Position numbers and translations under genes: made by a program. Below the pieces are notes generated by a model that saw only the letters and a program-made list of their open reading frames with translations, searched no databases and was not told the DNA's origin. Below, piece by piece: positions 1 through 7,333 of a stretch of DNA of 7,854 nt. This DNA comes from JAQIBY01 sp046546095 (GTDB lineage Bacteria; Bacteroidota; Bacteroidia; Bacteroidales; ML635J-15): contig JBKGYK010000099.1 in the NCBI GenBank assembly GCA_046546095.1, positions 1 to 7,854 of the forward strand. Direction: 5' to 3'. Each line of letters opens with the position of its first letter. Positions within the stretch are counted from its first letter, which is position 1.

Positions 1-624
1 GATCAGTTGAAATGGGATGACCGCATTGATGCTGCAGAAGTCAGTGTTGGTGTGGAAAACGGTAAGGTTCTCCTTACAGGAACTGTTCCTGATTTTTCTG
101 CAAAGCTTGCAGCAGAGCGGGATGCATATCAGATTCCCAACGTTCTGAGAGTTGAGAATTTACTTGAAGTGCGTATCCCTGATGAAATGGGAAAACCTGG
201 TGATTCTGAAATCACGGATAATATTGAAAAAAAGTTGGTTTGGAACAATCAGATTGATGAAAAGGATATCACCATTGATGTTAAAGATGGTTTGGTTACC
301 CTCAGGGGTGGGGTTAAATCATTCCGAGAACATCATGTGGCTGAAAACCTGGCCAGCAGTGTGAATGGTGTTGTTTCGATCGATAATCAGCTGATAGTCA
401 GGCCGCTTTATTCCATTGCCGATAAGGTCATTCGGGAAGATATCCGTGAAGCATACCGCCGTAACAATCTTGTTGATGAAGATAATATTCACATTGAAGT
501 AAAAAATGGTGTTGTGTACCTTAGTGGTGTGGTATCCCATTATGTTATTAAGAGAGAGGCTTATGATCTTGCGGTGAATACTAAAGGTGTGAGCGGTGTT
601 GAAGATAACACTACCATAGGTTAA
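1..624 (+). CDS. Triple BON-domain protein, 5' end cut by window edge
   Basis: The frame is open from base 1 (Asp-Gln precede the first TTG at 7), so the start lies outside the window; full-length relatives suggest roughly 10-20 residues are missing. The visible 207 residues are three BON repeats of about 60-68 residues, at about 1-58, 70-134 and 138-205. Each follows the BON pattern: an ID/VDxxxI start, a VxxGxVxLxG core (ENGKVLLTG, KDGLVTLRG, KNGVVYLSG), and a closing GV-x-x-V-x-N strand. No signal peptide or membrane segment is visible in the part present. The family includes OsmY and the Bacteroidota 'transport-associated' triple-BON proteins. It is linked to osmotic or envelope stress and to binding membranes or ligands; there is no catalytic activity. 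The gene is convergent with the trehalose operon, a reasonable but unproven osmotic-stress association. The TAA stop at 622-624 is followed by a hairpin. Family assignment is secure; exact function is not known. Confidence 0.9.
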   Translation, partial: DQLKWDDRIDAAEVSVGVENGKVLLTGTVPDFSAKLAAERDAYQIPNVLRVENLLEVRIPDEMGKPGDSEITDNIEKKLVWNNQIDEKDITIDVKDGLVTLRGGVKSFREHHVAENLASSVNGVVSIDNQLIVRPLYSIADKVIREDIREAYRRNNLVDEDNIHIEVKNGVVYLSGVVSHYVIKREAYDLAVNTKGVSGVEDNTTIG

Positions 625-650
625 GTCTGTATCAATCAGAACAGAAAATA

Positions 651-687
651 CAGCTTTTTGATGATCACATTTGATGTCAAAAAGCTG
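651..687. terminator. Bidirectional hairpin between convergent genes
   Basis: An 11-base perfect inverted repeat (651-661 CAGCTTTTTGA with 677-687 TCAAAAAGCTG) encloses a 15-base loop. It lies between the BON gene stop (624) and the GH65 stop (706, minus). Both flanks are only moderately T-rich on the relevant strand (ATTTTAT on plus, TATTTTC on minus). It probably ends transcription from both sides, but it is not a textbook poly-T terminator. Confidence 0.6.
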
Positions 688-705
688 ATTTTATGTTGAG
701 GATTT

Positions 706-3099
706 TTATTTGAGCCTGAATTCCCTGGTTTTACCTTGTTCAAATTCATAGATTTTATCAATCACCCCAATGTTTACTTTTTTCTCTCTGCCTTCTTCAA
801 AGGATACTTTCAGGGTGTTTTTGTTAATGGTAATATGAATCCAATGATCATGATATTTTATTTGCATGGATATTTTTTTTATGGGCTTTGGCAGGTCCGG
901 TTTTATCCATAGGGCTTTGTCTTTAACCTGAAGCCCGGCAAAACCACGCTGAATCATATCAAGCGAACCTGCCATGGCTCCAAGGTGGATTCCTTCAGGG
1001 GTGGTTCCTCCCTGAATGTCTTCAAAATCGCTGATAAGCACCTTTTCGAAGTCTTCCCATGCTTCCTGCTTGTCGTATTTCCTGCATACCCAGGAAAAAA
1101 CCAGGCGGCTCAGAGTCGACCCGTGGGATGTGCGTTTGCGATAGTAGTCAATATTTTTGATGATTTTGTTTTCATCCATGTTATAGCCAAGCCGGTGAAA
1201 TATTCTGGAAATTTCCTCTGAAGAAAACAGGTAAAAAAGCATCAGGACATCTGCCTGCTTGTTTGCTTTATAGCGGTTTGGAGTGTCATCCTCACTTTCC
1301 AGGATTCGATCCAGGCGCTGAATATTATCATATTTTTTCCGATACTCCTCCCAGGGAAACTCTTTTAAATCATTATAGCCTTCAAATTGTTCTATGATAT
1401 CCTCATCAATAAAAGGGACATACATTTTGGTGCTGATTTCGTCCCATGTTTCCAGATCCTCTTCATCCAACGGCATTTTTGCCAGAAATTCCTGTTTTCT
1501 GCTTTCACCGATCAGGTCCATAATTTCGAGCGCCGTTTTCATTACCCAGGCGACCATTACATTTGTGTAGGCATTGTTGTTTAGTCCGGGCTCATCGCTG
1601 TCCGGCAATGAAGTATGGTATTCATCCGGGCCAACAACATTGTGGATTTCATAGCGTTGTTTATCCTCACTGAAAACTGCCATACTCTGCCAGAAAGAGG
1701 CTATGTTCAGAAATATCTCCGCTCCGAAGAAATACAGATACTCCTGATCATCGGTAGACAGGTAATAATTCCATACATTGTAAGCGATGGCAGAATTGAT
1801 GTGATACTGCATGTGTGTGTTATCCGGAATCCATCGTCCTGATTTTGGGTTCAGGTGGATTACCTGACTTTCTTTTCGCCCGTTGCTGCCGCTTTGCCAG
1901 GGGAACATTGCCCCTTTGTTACCTTTTTCTCTGGCAGCATACTGTGCTTCTTTCAGCCGGTAAAAGCGATAGTTGAGAAGATTGTTTGAAAGTTTGGGAA
2001 AGCGCAGGTTGATAAATGGAAAAATAAACAGCTCATCCCAGAAAATATGACCACGGTATGCTTCACCATGTAAACCTCTGGCCGGTACACCTACATCCTC
2101 ACCTATGCTGTTCATGGAAACTGTTTGAAGAACATGGAAAATATGCAGTCTTACCAGCTTCTGGTATTTTTCTCCATCTCCGATTACAATATCCGACCGA
2201 TTCCACAATCGCTTGTAAGTATGTGCGTTTCTGTTTTGTAAATCCCTGAATCGCCCGCTGCGCATGATGGCTTTATTTGCCTCAAGTGCAGGTTCAGAAA
2301 TTGCCTTATCTCTGGAAGTGTACAAGGCAATGATTTTCTCTATTTCATAAGTTTTCTCTTCTGAAACATCAAAGCGCAATTGCTGCGCAATGTGATTTTT
2401 CTTCTTTGTGGTTTCTCTGACCGGTGTGGATTGTTCATTATCATGATAGATACGTGTGCGTGCAGCTTCAGCCACTGCGATTTTAGATTGTTTGGTTTCT
2501 GTCTTTAGCAGAATGCTGTCTGAATCTGTTTTTTTTGTAAAAAGAGGATCCAGGTGATGGTTTTCAAGTTCCTGATATCGTGGCACACCAGCATTGATTA
2601 CTGTTCCGTCAATGGCTGAACATATTTCTATGGATCCGCTCCAGTTTTTTGGAGTCAGTTCCCAGTGAATGGCTGCCATATGCTTATCCCGCATGCTTAC
2701 CATCCTGCTGCTTTTGATTTTTGTTCTTCGGCCCTGCTGATCAGTGACAGTAAACTCACGAATAAGTAAACCGTGCCTCATGTCCAGCTCCTGCCTGTAA
2801 TGATCAACATTGTATTCTTCCAGATTCAACCACTTCCCGTTTTCGGGACGGAAACTAAGATACAGCCAGTTCGGGAAATTTACGAAATCCTCATTTTCAA
2901 TGGTTTTTCCGGCAATATCTGTTTTGGCACGATTAAATCCGCCCGCAATATAGGTGCCGGGGTAATTGAAGTCATTGTTCTTATTCTCTTCTGCTGCTCC
3001 GCGTGTTGCAAAATATCCGTTCCCTAATGTACAAAGCGATTCACGAAGCTTCTGTTCTTTCGGATCCCATCCTTCATATATGATCCTGTAATTTTTCAT
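706..3099 (-). CDS. GH65 family alpha-glucoside phosphorylase/hydrolase (trehalose- or kojibiose-type)
   Basis: The 797-residue protein has the usual GH65 length and layout. The N-terminal super-sandwich domain opens with the family signature GWDP...LCTLGNGYFATRGA (about 10-35). A linker follows, then the (alpha/alpha)6 catalytic barrel at about 310-720 and a small C-terminal beta domain at about 725-797. Visible barrel motifs are GEAYRGHIFWDE (345-356), NVVGPDEYH (487-495; Glu493 is the expected general acid), KQAD (614-617), TSHGSTLS (657-664) and GGTTPEGIHLGAMAG (697-711). GH65 enzymes use inverting phosphorolysis or hydrolysis of alpha-linked glucobioses (trehalose, maltose, kojibiose, nigerose). 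The sequence alone does not settle substrate or phosphorolysis versus hydrolysis. There is no signal peptide, so it is cytoplasmic. The ATG overlaps the OtsB-fusion stop by four bases (3096-3099) with no good ribosome site, so translational coupling is likely. A beta-PGM-like domain next door favours a phosphorylase. The nearest relative I recognise by motif is the C-terminal part of mycobacterial OtsB1. Confidence 0.9.
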   Translation of the reverse strand: MKNYRIIYEGWDPKEQKLRESLCTLGNGYFATRGAAEENKNNDFNYPGTYIAGGFNRAKTDIAGKTIENEDFVNFPNWLYLSFRPENGKWLNLEEYNVDHYRQELDMRHGLLIREFTVTDQQGRRTKIKSSRMVSMRDKHMAAIHWELTPKNWSGSIEICSAIDGTVINAGVPRYQELENHHLDPLFTKKTDSDSILLKTETKQSKIAVAEAARTRIYHDNEQSTPVRETTKKKNHIAQQLRFDVSEEKTYEIEKIIALYTSRDKAISEPALEANKAIMRSGRFRDLQNRNAHTYKRLWNRSDIVIGDGEKYQKLVRLHIFHVLQTVSMNSIGEDVGVPARGLHGEAYRGHIFWDELFIFPFINLRFPKLSNNLLNYRFYRLKEAQYAAREKGNKGAMFPWQSGSNGRKESQVIHLNPKSGRWIPDNTHMQYHINSAIAYNVWNYYLSTDDQEYLYFFGAEIFLNIASFWQSMAVFSEDKQRYEIHNVVGPDEYHTSLPDSDEPGLNNNAYTNVMVAWVMKTALEIMDLIGESRKQEFLAKMPLDEEDLETWDEISTKMYVPFIDEDIIEQFEGYNDLKEFPWEEYRKKYDNIQRLDRILESEDDTPNRYKANKQADVLMLFYLFSSEEISRIFHRLGYNMDENKIIKNIDYYRKRTSHGSTLSRLVFSWVCRKYDKQEAWEDFEKVLISDFEDIQGGTTPEGIHLGAMAGSLDMIQRGFAGLQVKDKALWIKPDLPKPIKKISMQIKYHDHWIHITINKNTLKVSFEEGREKKVNIGVIDKIYEFEQGKTREFRLK

Positions 3100-4640
3100 G
3101 ATCTGAATTTAGTGTTTGTTGATCCCAAATATTTTTTTAGCCAGGCCAGAAAATCATGTACCTGGTCCGTATTATCCAGGTGGTATGTGGCGGCAGTGAG
3201 TCTGTCCGGATTGCCGGTAATAATACCCACACCATGTTTGTTGTATACTTCCCATAATGCATCTTCATCAGTGATGTCATCGCCAAGATAAAAAGGTATC
3301 GTTTTTTTATTTTTCTGCATGATTTTATTCTCCAGCCAGTTTAGTGCTTGTCCCTTGTGCCAGTCAATATCGGGTTTTAGTTCACGAATCATTTTTCCCT
3401 CCGATATTTTCAGTTTTGTGTGCTTTTTCACTTCCTTTCTGACAGCATCCACAACAAGTTTGTGCTTATCTTGCTTGACATTGCGGTAGTGTACTGCAAT
3501 GGCGTATTTTTTGCGTTCCACTACGGCACCTTTGATCTCAGCCAGTTGGTTTTTTAAATTGTCTGCAGCTTTACTCAGATCGGGCTGTGCTTCTTTACCC
3601 GGGCCATATTCAAGCTGTAAATTATTGGGGCCGGAAATATCAAAGCCATGGCTGCCGGCGTAATACACTGTATCAATTTCGACCAAAGATTTCAGGTCAG
3701 CCCTGTCCCGGCCACTGATTATTGCTACTTTTATCTGTTCAGACAAGTCTTTCAGGATTTTTCCGGCTTCATCACTTAGCTGTGCATCCTGTGGATTTGA
3801 GACAATGGGTGTCAGAGTTCCGTCATAATCAAGGCATAGAAATGGGGTTTTGCGCCTGATGGTTTCTTCTATCTTTTTTGTATTTTTGAGTGCGGAAGGA
3901 AGGTCTTTTGGCCAGTTTAGTATCTCTGATAAATCAGCGAGAGTATTCACTACCAGATCAGCACCTGCTTCTTGTAAATTGCCGGCATCATCGTTTCTTG
4001 CAATGCCGACAACACGGCCAAAGTTTCCATTTACCCCAGCCTTTACCCCAGCTACTGCATCTTCGACAAGCTGGATATTTTCTGGTTCTGTATTCATGCG
4101 TTTGGCTGCTGCGATGAAAATGTCAGGCTCGGGTTTTGCCCTCAGGTTTTCTTTTTCGGCTGTTTCTCCATCAACGATCACATCAAAAGTGTCTTGTAAA
4201 TCAGCAGCTTCCAGTATTTTTTTGCAATTTCGGCTGGCAGAAATCAGAGCCACCGGAATTTCCATGCGATGCCAGGCTGCTATCATATCCCGTGCATCCT
4301 GATACACTTTTACACCCTTTTTATCCAATAGTTCATGAAAAATCCGGTTCTTGCGCTTTCCGAGGCCATAAATGGTATCACTGTTTTCATCATCGTCTTG
4401 TGTGCCCTCGGGAATGGTGATATCTTTTGATTTTAGAAATCGGCGTATTCCTTCAAAACGACCAACACCATCGAGGTAAGTGTTATAGTCTTTTTGTTGC
4501 AATGATTTGAAATCGGCATCCTTTTTTGATTGTAAGAACTTATCGAACATGTCTTTCCATGCCTGGAAATGAAGTGTGGCCGTGTTGGTAACTACACCAT
4601 CCATATCCAGTATCACAGCCTTGTAATCGGTGTTTTTCAT
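3096..4640 (-). CDS. otsB: Fused beta-phosphoglucomutase-like HAD + trehalose-6-phosphate phosphatase
   Basis: This 514-residue protein joins two HAD phosphatase-fold domains. The N-terminal one (about 6-242) is beta-PGM-like: nucleophile motif LDMDGVVTNT (Asp12, Asp14), cap signature YLDGVGRFEGIRRFL (55-69), motif II Ser134, motif III Lys169 in KPEPDIF, and motif IV EDA (Glu193, Asp194). The C-terminal one (about 265-504) is OtsB: LDYDGTLTP (Asp271, Asp273), IISGR (Ser309), DWHKG (Lys429) and YLGDDITDED (Asp454, Asp455, Asp458). Both sites look intact. OtsB hydrolyses trehalose-6-phosphate to trehalose and phosphate; beta-PGM interconverts beta-glucose-1-phosphate and glucose-6-phosphate. 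The N-terminal activity is inferred, since its cap differs from classical beta-PGM. It is the first gene of a two-gene operon with GH65, which starts inside its stop codon. The operon promoter should lie in 4641-4756, but I find no convincing -7 box there. No OtsA (synthase) is present nearby. The protein is probably cytoplasmic. Confidence 0.92.
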   Translation of the reverse strand: MKNTDYKAVILDMDGVVTNTATLHFQAWKDMFDKFLQSKKDADFKSLQQKDYNTYLDGVGRFEGIRRFLKSKDITIPEGTQDDDENSDTIYGLGKRKNRIFHELLDKKGVKVYQDARDMIAAWHRMEIPVALISASRNCKKILEAADLQDTFDVIVDGETAEKENLRAKPEPDIFIAAAKRMNTEPENIQLVEDAVAGVKAGVNGNFGRVVGIARNDDAGNLQEAGADLVVNTLADLSEILNWPKDLPSALKNTKKIEETIRRKTPFLCLDYDGTLTPIVSNPQDAQLSDEAGKILKDLSEQIKVAIISGRDRADLKSLVEIDTVYYAGSHGFDISGPNNLQLEYGPGKEAQPDLSKAADNLKNQLAEIKGAVVERKKYAIAVHYRNVKQDKHKLVVDAVRKEVKKHTKLKISEGKMIRELKPDIDWHKGQALNWLENKIMQKNKKTIPFYLGDDITDEDALWEVYNKHGVGIITGNPDRLTAATYHLDNTDQVHDFLAWLKKYLGSTNTKFRS

Positions 4641-4756
4641 ATAAACAGTACAATGGAGAACACGATCTTGTTTAAATAAATTGAAAAACGGAATGGGAAA
4701 AATTGCACTGTTATTCTGATGCGGATTAGTTCACTAAAGGATAGGATAAATATGAA

Positions 4757-4783
4757 AAAACCAGCCTTGCAGGGGCTGGTTTT
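4757..4783 (-). terminator. Rho-independent terminator of the HU-CCDC81/SPOR gene
   Basis: A 10-base perfect stem (4757-4766 AAAACCAGCC with 4774-4783 GGCTGGTTTT) has a 7-base loop. On the minus strand the GC-rich core is followed by a run of six T (complement of 4755-4760). It lies about 25 bases after the stop of the gene at 4808-5797. It should insulate the downstream trehalose operon, which therefore needs its own promoter. Confidence 0.88.
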
Positions 4784-4807
4784 CAATAATGTGATGGATG
4801 TAAAGAG

Positions 4808-5797
4808 TTAATTTTGTAATATCCACAAATCTTCTTTGCCGGTGGTGCTTTTCATTTTCGGGAGTGACTGATGAGCTGTACTCCAGGATTCAAATGATTT
4901 CAAGGCGACACGATTCATGCCATTATCTGTTGGTAAAATCTCACAATCATATCCCAGTATCTCATATTTGGAAACGACATCTCTGGCATTTTCAACAGAA
5001 GCAAAGCTGCCACCAATAACGTAAAAATTTCCGCTGGCTTGTTTTGTTACTTGTTTTGGTTCAGTTGCAGGTTCTGGTTTTGGTTCAGACTTAACAGGAG
5101 CTTCGGTAGTTGATTCTTCTACAGCCTCACTCAATTGCTTACGCTCCAGGTCAAAGTCTGCGGCATTCAACGAAATCAGCCGTTTTGTCATATCCATGGA
5201 GATTTCCATGCCGGCTTTACCGTATACGTTCCGGCTTTCCTGATTTTCAAAATAAAAAGGTGCGTATATCAGAGCTCCGATAATTGGTAAGCCTATCAGT
5301 AAGGGAACCAGAGATGGTCTTCTGCGTTGCTTTGTTACAGGTTCCATACGTTTTTCCGGCTTTGAAACACGTTTGGCAGGTGTTTGTAACATCGGGAAAT
5401 GAAAGCTCTCCATGCCGTATGAATTGCGCAGGTAGTTAATGGAATTCTCAGGCTCAAAATGCAGGGTGCCTTTTTTCATTCTGAAGCTTCCAATCTCGCG
5501 TACTTTTACCTCTTTGCCTGTCTTTAGTGATGTGCGGAGTTTACGGACGAGTGCTCTTACTTTTTGTTCAGCCTGTTCGTACGAAATTCCTTCAGCCGAA
5601 GTAATTCGGTTGATCAGCAGACCGTCATTGTTTTGTAATTTTTCATTAAATGCAATCTGCTTCTCCGGAGGATGCATTTCCTGAGTTTTGAAATCAATTT
5701 TAGCTGGCCTGTAATTGGCAACAAAGCCTCCGAAATCCGGGATTATTACACAATCCTCAGTATAAAGCAATTCTCTTATGTGGTCTAAAACTGTCAT
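4808..5797 (-). CDS. HU-CCDC81 and SPOR domain membrane protein
   Basis: The 329-residue protein has a composite, Bacteroidota-type architecture. Residues about 1-58 form the first HU-like CCDC81 domain, with the hallmark VIIPDFGGFVANYRPA at 17-32. About 60-125 form the second, with a V-K-V-R-E-I-G-S-F-R strand pair as in HU/IHF folds. A basic stretch (KQRRR, 156-160) precedes one membrane helix at about 163-183. A charged, Pro/Glu-rich linker (about 220-254) leads to a C-terminal SPOR domain at about 255-329, starting NFYVIGGSF. By the positive-inside rule the HU domains face the cytoplasm and the SPOR domain the periplasm. SPOR domains bind peptidoglycan lacking stem peptides at division sites; HU-like domains suggest DNA binding. 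A chromosome-to-cell-wall tether is inferred, not shown. The ATG at 5797 gives a clean domain start; no Shine-Dalgarno is visible. The gene is monocistronic, with a possible promoter at 5854-5861 and a strong terminator. Confidence 0.92.
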   Translation of the reverse strand: MTVLDHIRELLYTEDCVIIPDFGGFVANYRPAKIDFKTQEMHPPEKQIAFNEKLQNNDGLLINRITSAEGISYEQAEQKVRALVRKLRTSLKTGKEVKVREIGSFRMKKGTLHFEPENSINYLRNSYGMESFHFPMLQTPAKRVSKPEKRMEPVTKQRRRPSLVPLLIGLPIIGALIYAPFYFENQESRNVYGKAGMEISMDMTKRLISLNAADFDLERKQLSEAVEESTTEAPVKSEPKPEPATEPKQVTKQASGNFYVIGGSFASVENARDVVSKYEILGYDCEILPTDNGMNRVALKSFESWSTAHQSLPKMKSTTGKEDLWILQN

Positions 5798-5853
5798 ACA
5801 CCTTTGTCTTGGAACTTGTAAAAGTACGACGAATTATTGAGATAACAAACACT

Positions 5854-5861
5854 CAAACCTA
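5854..5861 (-). promoter_or_regulatory. Candidate -7 box (TAGGTTTG) for the HU-CCDC81/SPOR gene
   Basis: On the minus strand the octamer TAGGTTTG matches the Bacteroidota primary-sigma -7 consensus TAnnTTTG exactly. It lies about 56 bases before the ATG at 5797, implying a leader of roughly 45-50 bases. No clear TTG -33 element sits at the expected spacing, so this is tentative. Confidence 0.35.
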
Positions 5862-5904
5862 CTAAAATTCTATTATGCTGAATGATTTTTCGACATTGAA
5901 AAAA

Positions 5905-6081
5905 TTAATTTATTATGCCATAGTGCATAAAGCCACCATAGAAATATGACATTATTTTTTCTGTCCGGCTTTTCTGCTTAGATGATGCTGCCAGCCCGTT
6001 TTTTGTGATCGTATACAGACCTGGTAATAATCTGCCTGTTTCTGAGTGAATTGAGGTGTTTTTACATTGGATATTCAAACT
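5905..6081 (-). other. Start-less open frame in the intergenic region, possible remnant or repeat
   Basis: On the minus strand 58 codons are open between a TAG (6082-6084) and a TAA (5905-5907). The predicted peptide has a protein-like stretch, SETGRLLPGLYTITKNGLAA, followed by a basic tail. The GR-L-x-P-G-x-Y core loosely recalls the end of a Bacteroidota type IX secretion C-terminal domain. There is no ATG, GTG or TTG near the left end of the frame; the only Met codons are in the last third. It could be a decayed gene end, a dispersed intergenic repeat, or chance. I do not call it a gene. Confidence 0.25.
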
Positions 6082-6141
6082 CTAAGGAAGGTTTGATAGA
6101 GAAACAGTTGACCTTGTTTTTTTAGTATTAAGTTAATTCTT

Positions 6142-6149
6142 TATTTTCG
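6142..6149 (+). promoter_or_regulatory. Candidate -7 box (TATTTTCG) for the aminotransferase gene
   Basis: TATTTTCG differs by one base from TAnnTTTG. A TTG at 6114-6116 could serve as the -33 element, but the 25-base spacing is long. Transcription starting about 7 bases later would leave a leader of only about 8-10 bases before the ATG at 6164. The call is weak. Confidence 0.22.
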
Positions 6150-6163
6150 TAAAAAATTGGATT

Positions 6164-7297
6164 ATGGAAAAAATAAAAATGGTTGACCTTGCTTCTCAGT
6201 ATCAGAAAATAAAATCAGAAGTAGATAGTGGAATTGCAGAGGTTATTGAGAATACAGCTTTTATCAACGGCCCACAGGTTAAGCAGTTTCAATCTGAGCT
6301 TGCTGATTATATGGGTAGTAAACATGCGATTCCCTGTGGCAACGGAACAGATGCATTGCAAATTGCCATGATGGCGCTGGGTCTGGAACCCGGAGATGAG
6401 GTGATTACATCGGATTTTACATTTATAGCAACAGTAGAAGTCATTGCCTTGTTAGGTCTCAAGCCCGTGCTGGTGGATGTGGACCCAGACAGCTTCATGC
6501 TGGATATTGAACAGGTAAAACAACAGATATCACCCCGGACAAAAGCCATCGTACCGGTTCATCTTTTCGGTCAGGCTGCAAATATGGAAGCCCTGATGGA
6601 GATTGCCCACAAATACAATTTGTATGTAATTGAAGATACCGCTCAGGCCATTGGCTCAGAATACACTTTCAGTGATGGCACAAAGGCCAGAGTTGGTACC
6701 ATTGGGCATATTGGCTGTACATCGTTTTTCCCATCCAAAAACCTTGGGTGTTATGGCGATGGTGGTGCACTATTTACCCGGGATGATGAGCTGAGCGAAA
6801 AAATACGGAGCATCGTAAATCACGGATCAAAGAAAAAGTATTACCACGATCGCATCGGAGTCAACAGCCGTCTGGATACTATGCAGGCAGCCGTATTGCT
6901 GGCAAAATTGCCACATCTGGATGAATACAATGCAGCCAGAATTCGGGCTGCAGACCGTTACGATGCTGCTCTTTCCGTTCATCCCGATATTCAGGTGCCC
7001 AAACGTGTGAGCTGGTCAAGCCATTGTTTTCATCAATACACATTGCGTATCAAAAACGGGCGTCGTGATGCCCTGAAAGCTTATTTGCTGGATCATGATA
7101 TTCCTTGTGCTGTTTATTACCCTGTTCCTTTGCATGCTCAAAAAGCATTTGAGCCTTTTGATCACCTGCCGGAGAATTTCCCCGTTACAGACATGCTATC
7201 TGAAGAAGTGATTTCACTGCCCATGCATACGGAGCTGAGTGAAGAGCAGCAAACATACATTACCGATACCATTCTGGCGTTTATGGAAACAACCTAA
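6164..7297 (+). CDS. DegT/DnrJ/EryC1/StrS aminotransferase, WbpE-like nucleotide-sugar aminotransferase
   Basis: The 377-residue protein is a full-length PLP-dependent sugar aminotransferase. Features in order: substrate/dimer loop FINGPQVKQFQ (33-43); GNGTDALQ (59-66), which holds the PLP phosphate; DFTFIAT (84-90); VEDTAQA-type motif IEDTAQAIGS (156-165; Asp158 contacts the pyridine nitrogen, Gln161 the ring); CTSFFPSKNLGCYGDGGA (185-202; Lys192 is the Schiff-base lysine); and GVNSRLDTMQAA (232-243). The SFFPSK-LGCYGDGGA and VNSRLDT-QAA motifs closely match WbpE/WlbC-type enzymes. These transfer an amino group from glutamate to the 3-keto position of UDP-GlcNAc-derived uronic acid on the way to diacetylated amino-uronates of O-antigen or other surface glycans. 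The specific substrate is inferred; quinovosamine- or perosamine-type sugars remain possible. No other sugar-pathway genes are in the window. It is divergent from the HU-CCDC81/SPOR gene and convergent with the GIY-YIG gene 36 bases away. The ATG is preceded by an A-rich stretch with no Shine-Dalgarno. Confidence 0.92.
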   Translation: MEKIKMVDLASQYQKIKSEVDSGIAEVIENTAFINGPQVKQFQSELADYMGSKHAIPCGNGTDALQIAMMALGLEPGDEVITSDFTFIATVEVIALLGLKPVLVDVDPDSFMLDIEQVKQQISPRTKAIVPVHLFGQAANMEALMEIAHKYNLYVIEDTAQAIGSEYTFSDGTKARVGTIGHIGCTSFFPSKNLGCYGDGGALFTRDDELSEKIRSIVNHGSKKKYYHDRIGVNSRLDTMQAAVLLAKLPHLDEYNAARIRAADRYDAALSVHPDIQVPKRVSWSSHCFHQYTLRIKNGRRDALKAYLLDHDIPCAVYYPVPLHAQKAFEPFDHLPENFPVTDMLSEEVISLPMHTELSEEQQTYITDTILAFMETT

Positions 7298-7333
7298 TGT
7301 AATTTTCTGCGGTTATAAAGGAGAAGCATCTTT

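Larger units (their letters stand above)
5798..6163. other. Divergent intergenic region (366 bases)
   Basis: This region separates the minus-strand HU-CCDC81/SPOR gene from the plus-strand aminotransferase. It is strongly AT-rich at both ends, with a candidate -7 element near each gene. The centre (about 5961-6030) is richer in GC and falls within a start-less open frame on the minus strand (5905-6081). A weak 6-base inverted repeat (TCAAAC 6075-6080 with GTTTGA 6091-6096) is present. I see no tRNA, riboswitch or insertion-sequence end. Confidence 0.6.

Noticed and set aside
7..9. TTG at 7 as the true start of the BON protein
   Set aside because: The frame is open to base 1, and the first BON repeat would begin mid-domain (at LKWD), so the gene continues to the left.
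319..540. 73-codon minus-strand open frame under the BON gene
   Set aside because: It is the shadow of a clearly conserved repeat protein, with no domain of its own.
3850..4302. 150-codon plus-strand open frame
   Set aside because: It is antisense to the OtsB-fusion gene, whose HAD motifs are intact; its peptide is low-complexity Ser/Ala-rich and matches no family I know.
4641..4756. Promoter of the trehalose operon
   Set aside because: One must exist here because a strong terminator lies just upstream, but no TAnnTTTG-like box with a spaced TTG is convincing.
7298..7333. Terminator between the aminotransferase and GIY-YIG genes
   Set aside because: Only a 4-pair stem can be drawn near the T run at 7331-7335; not enough to call.
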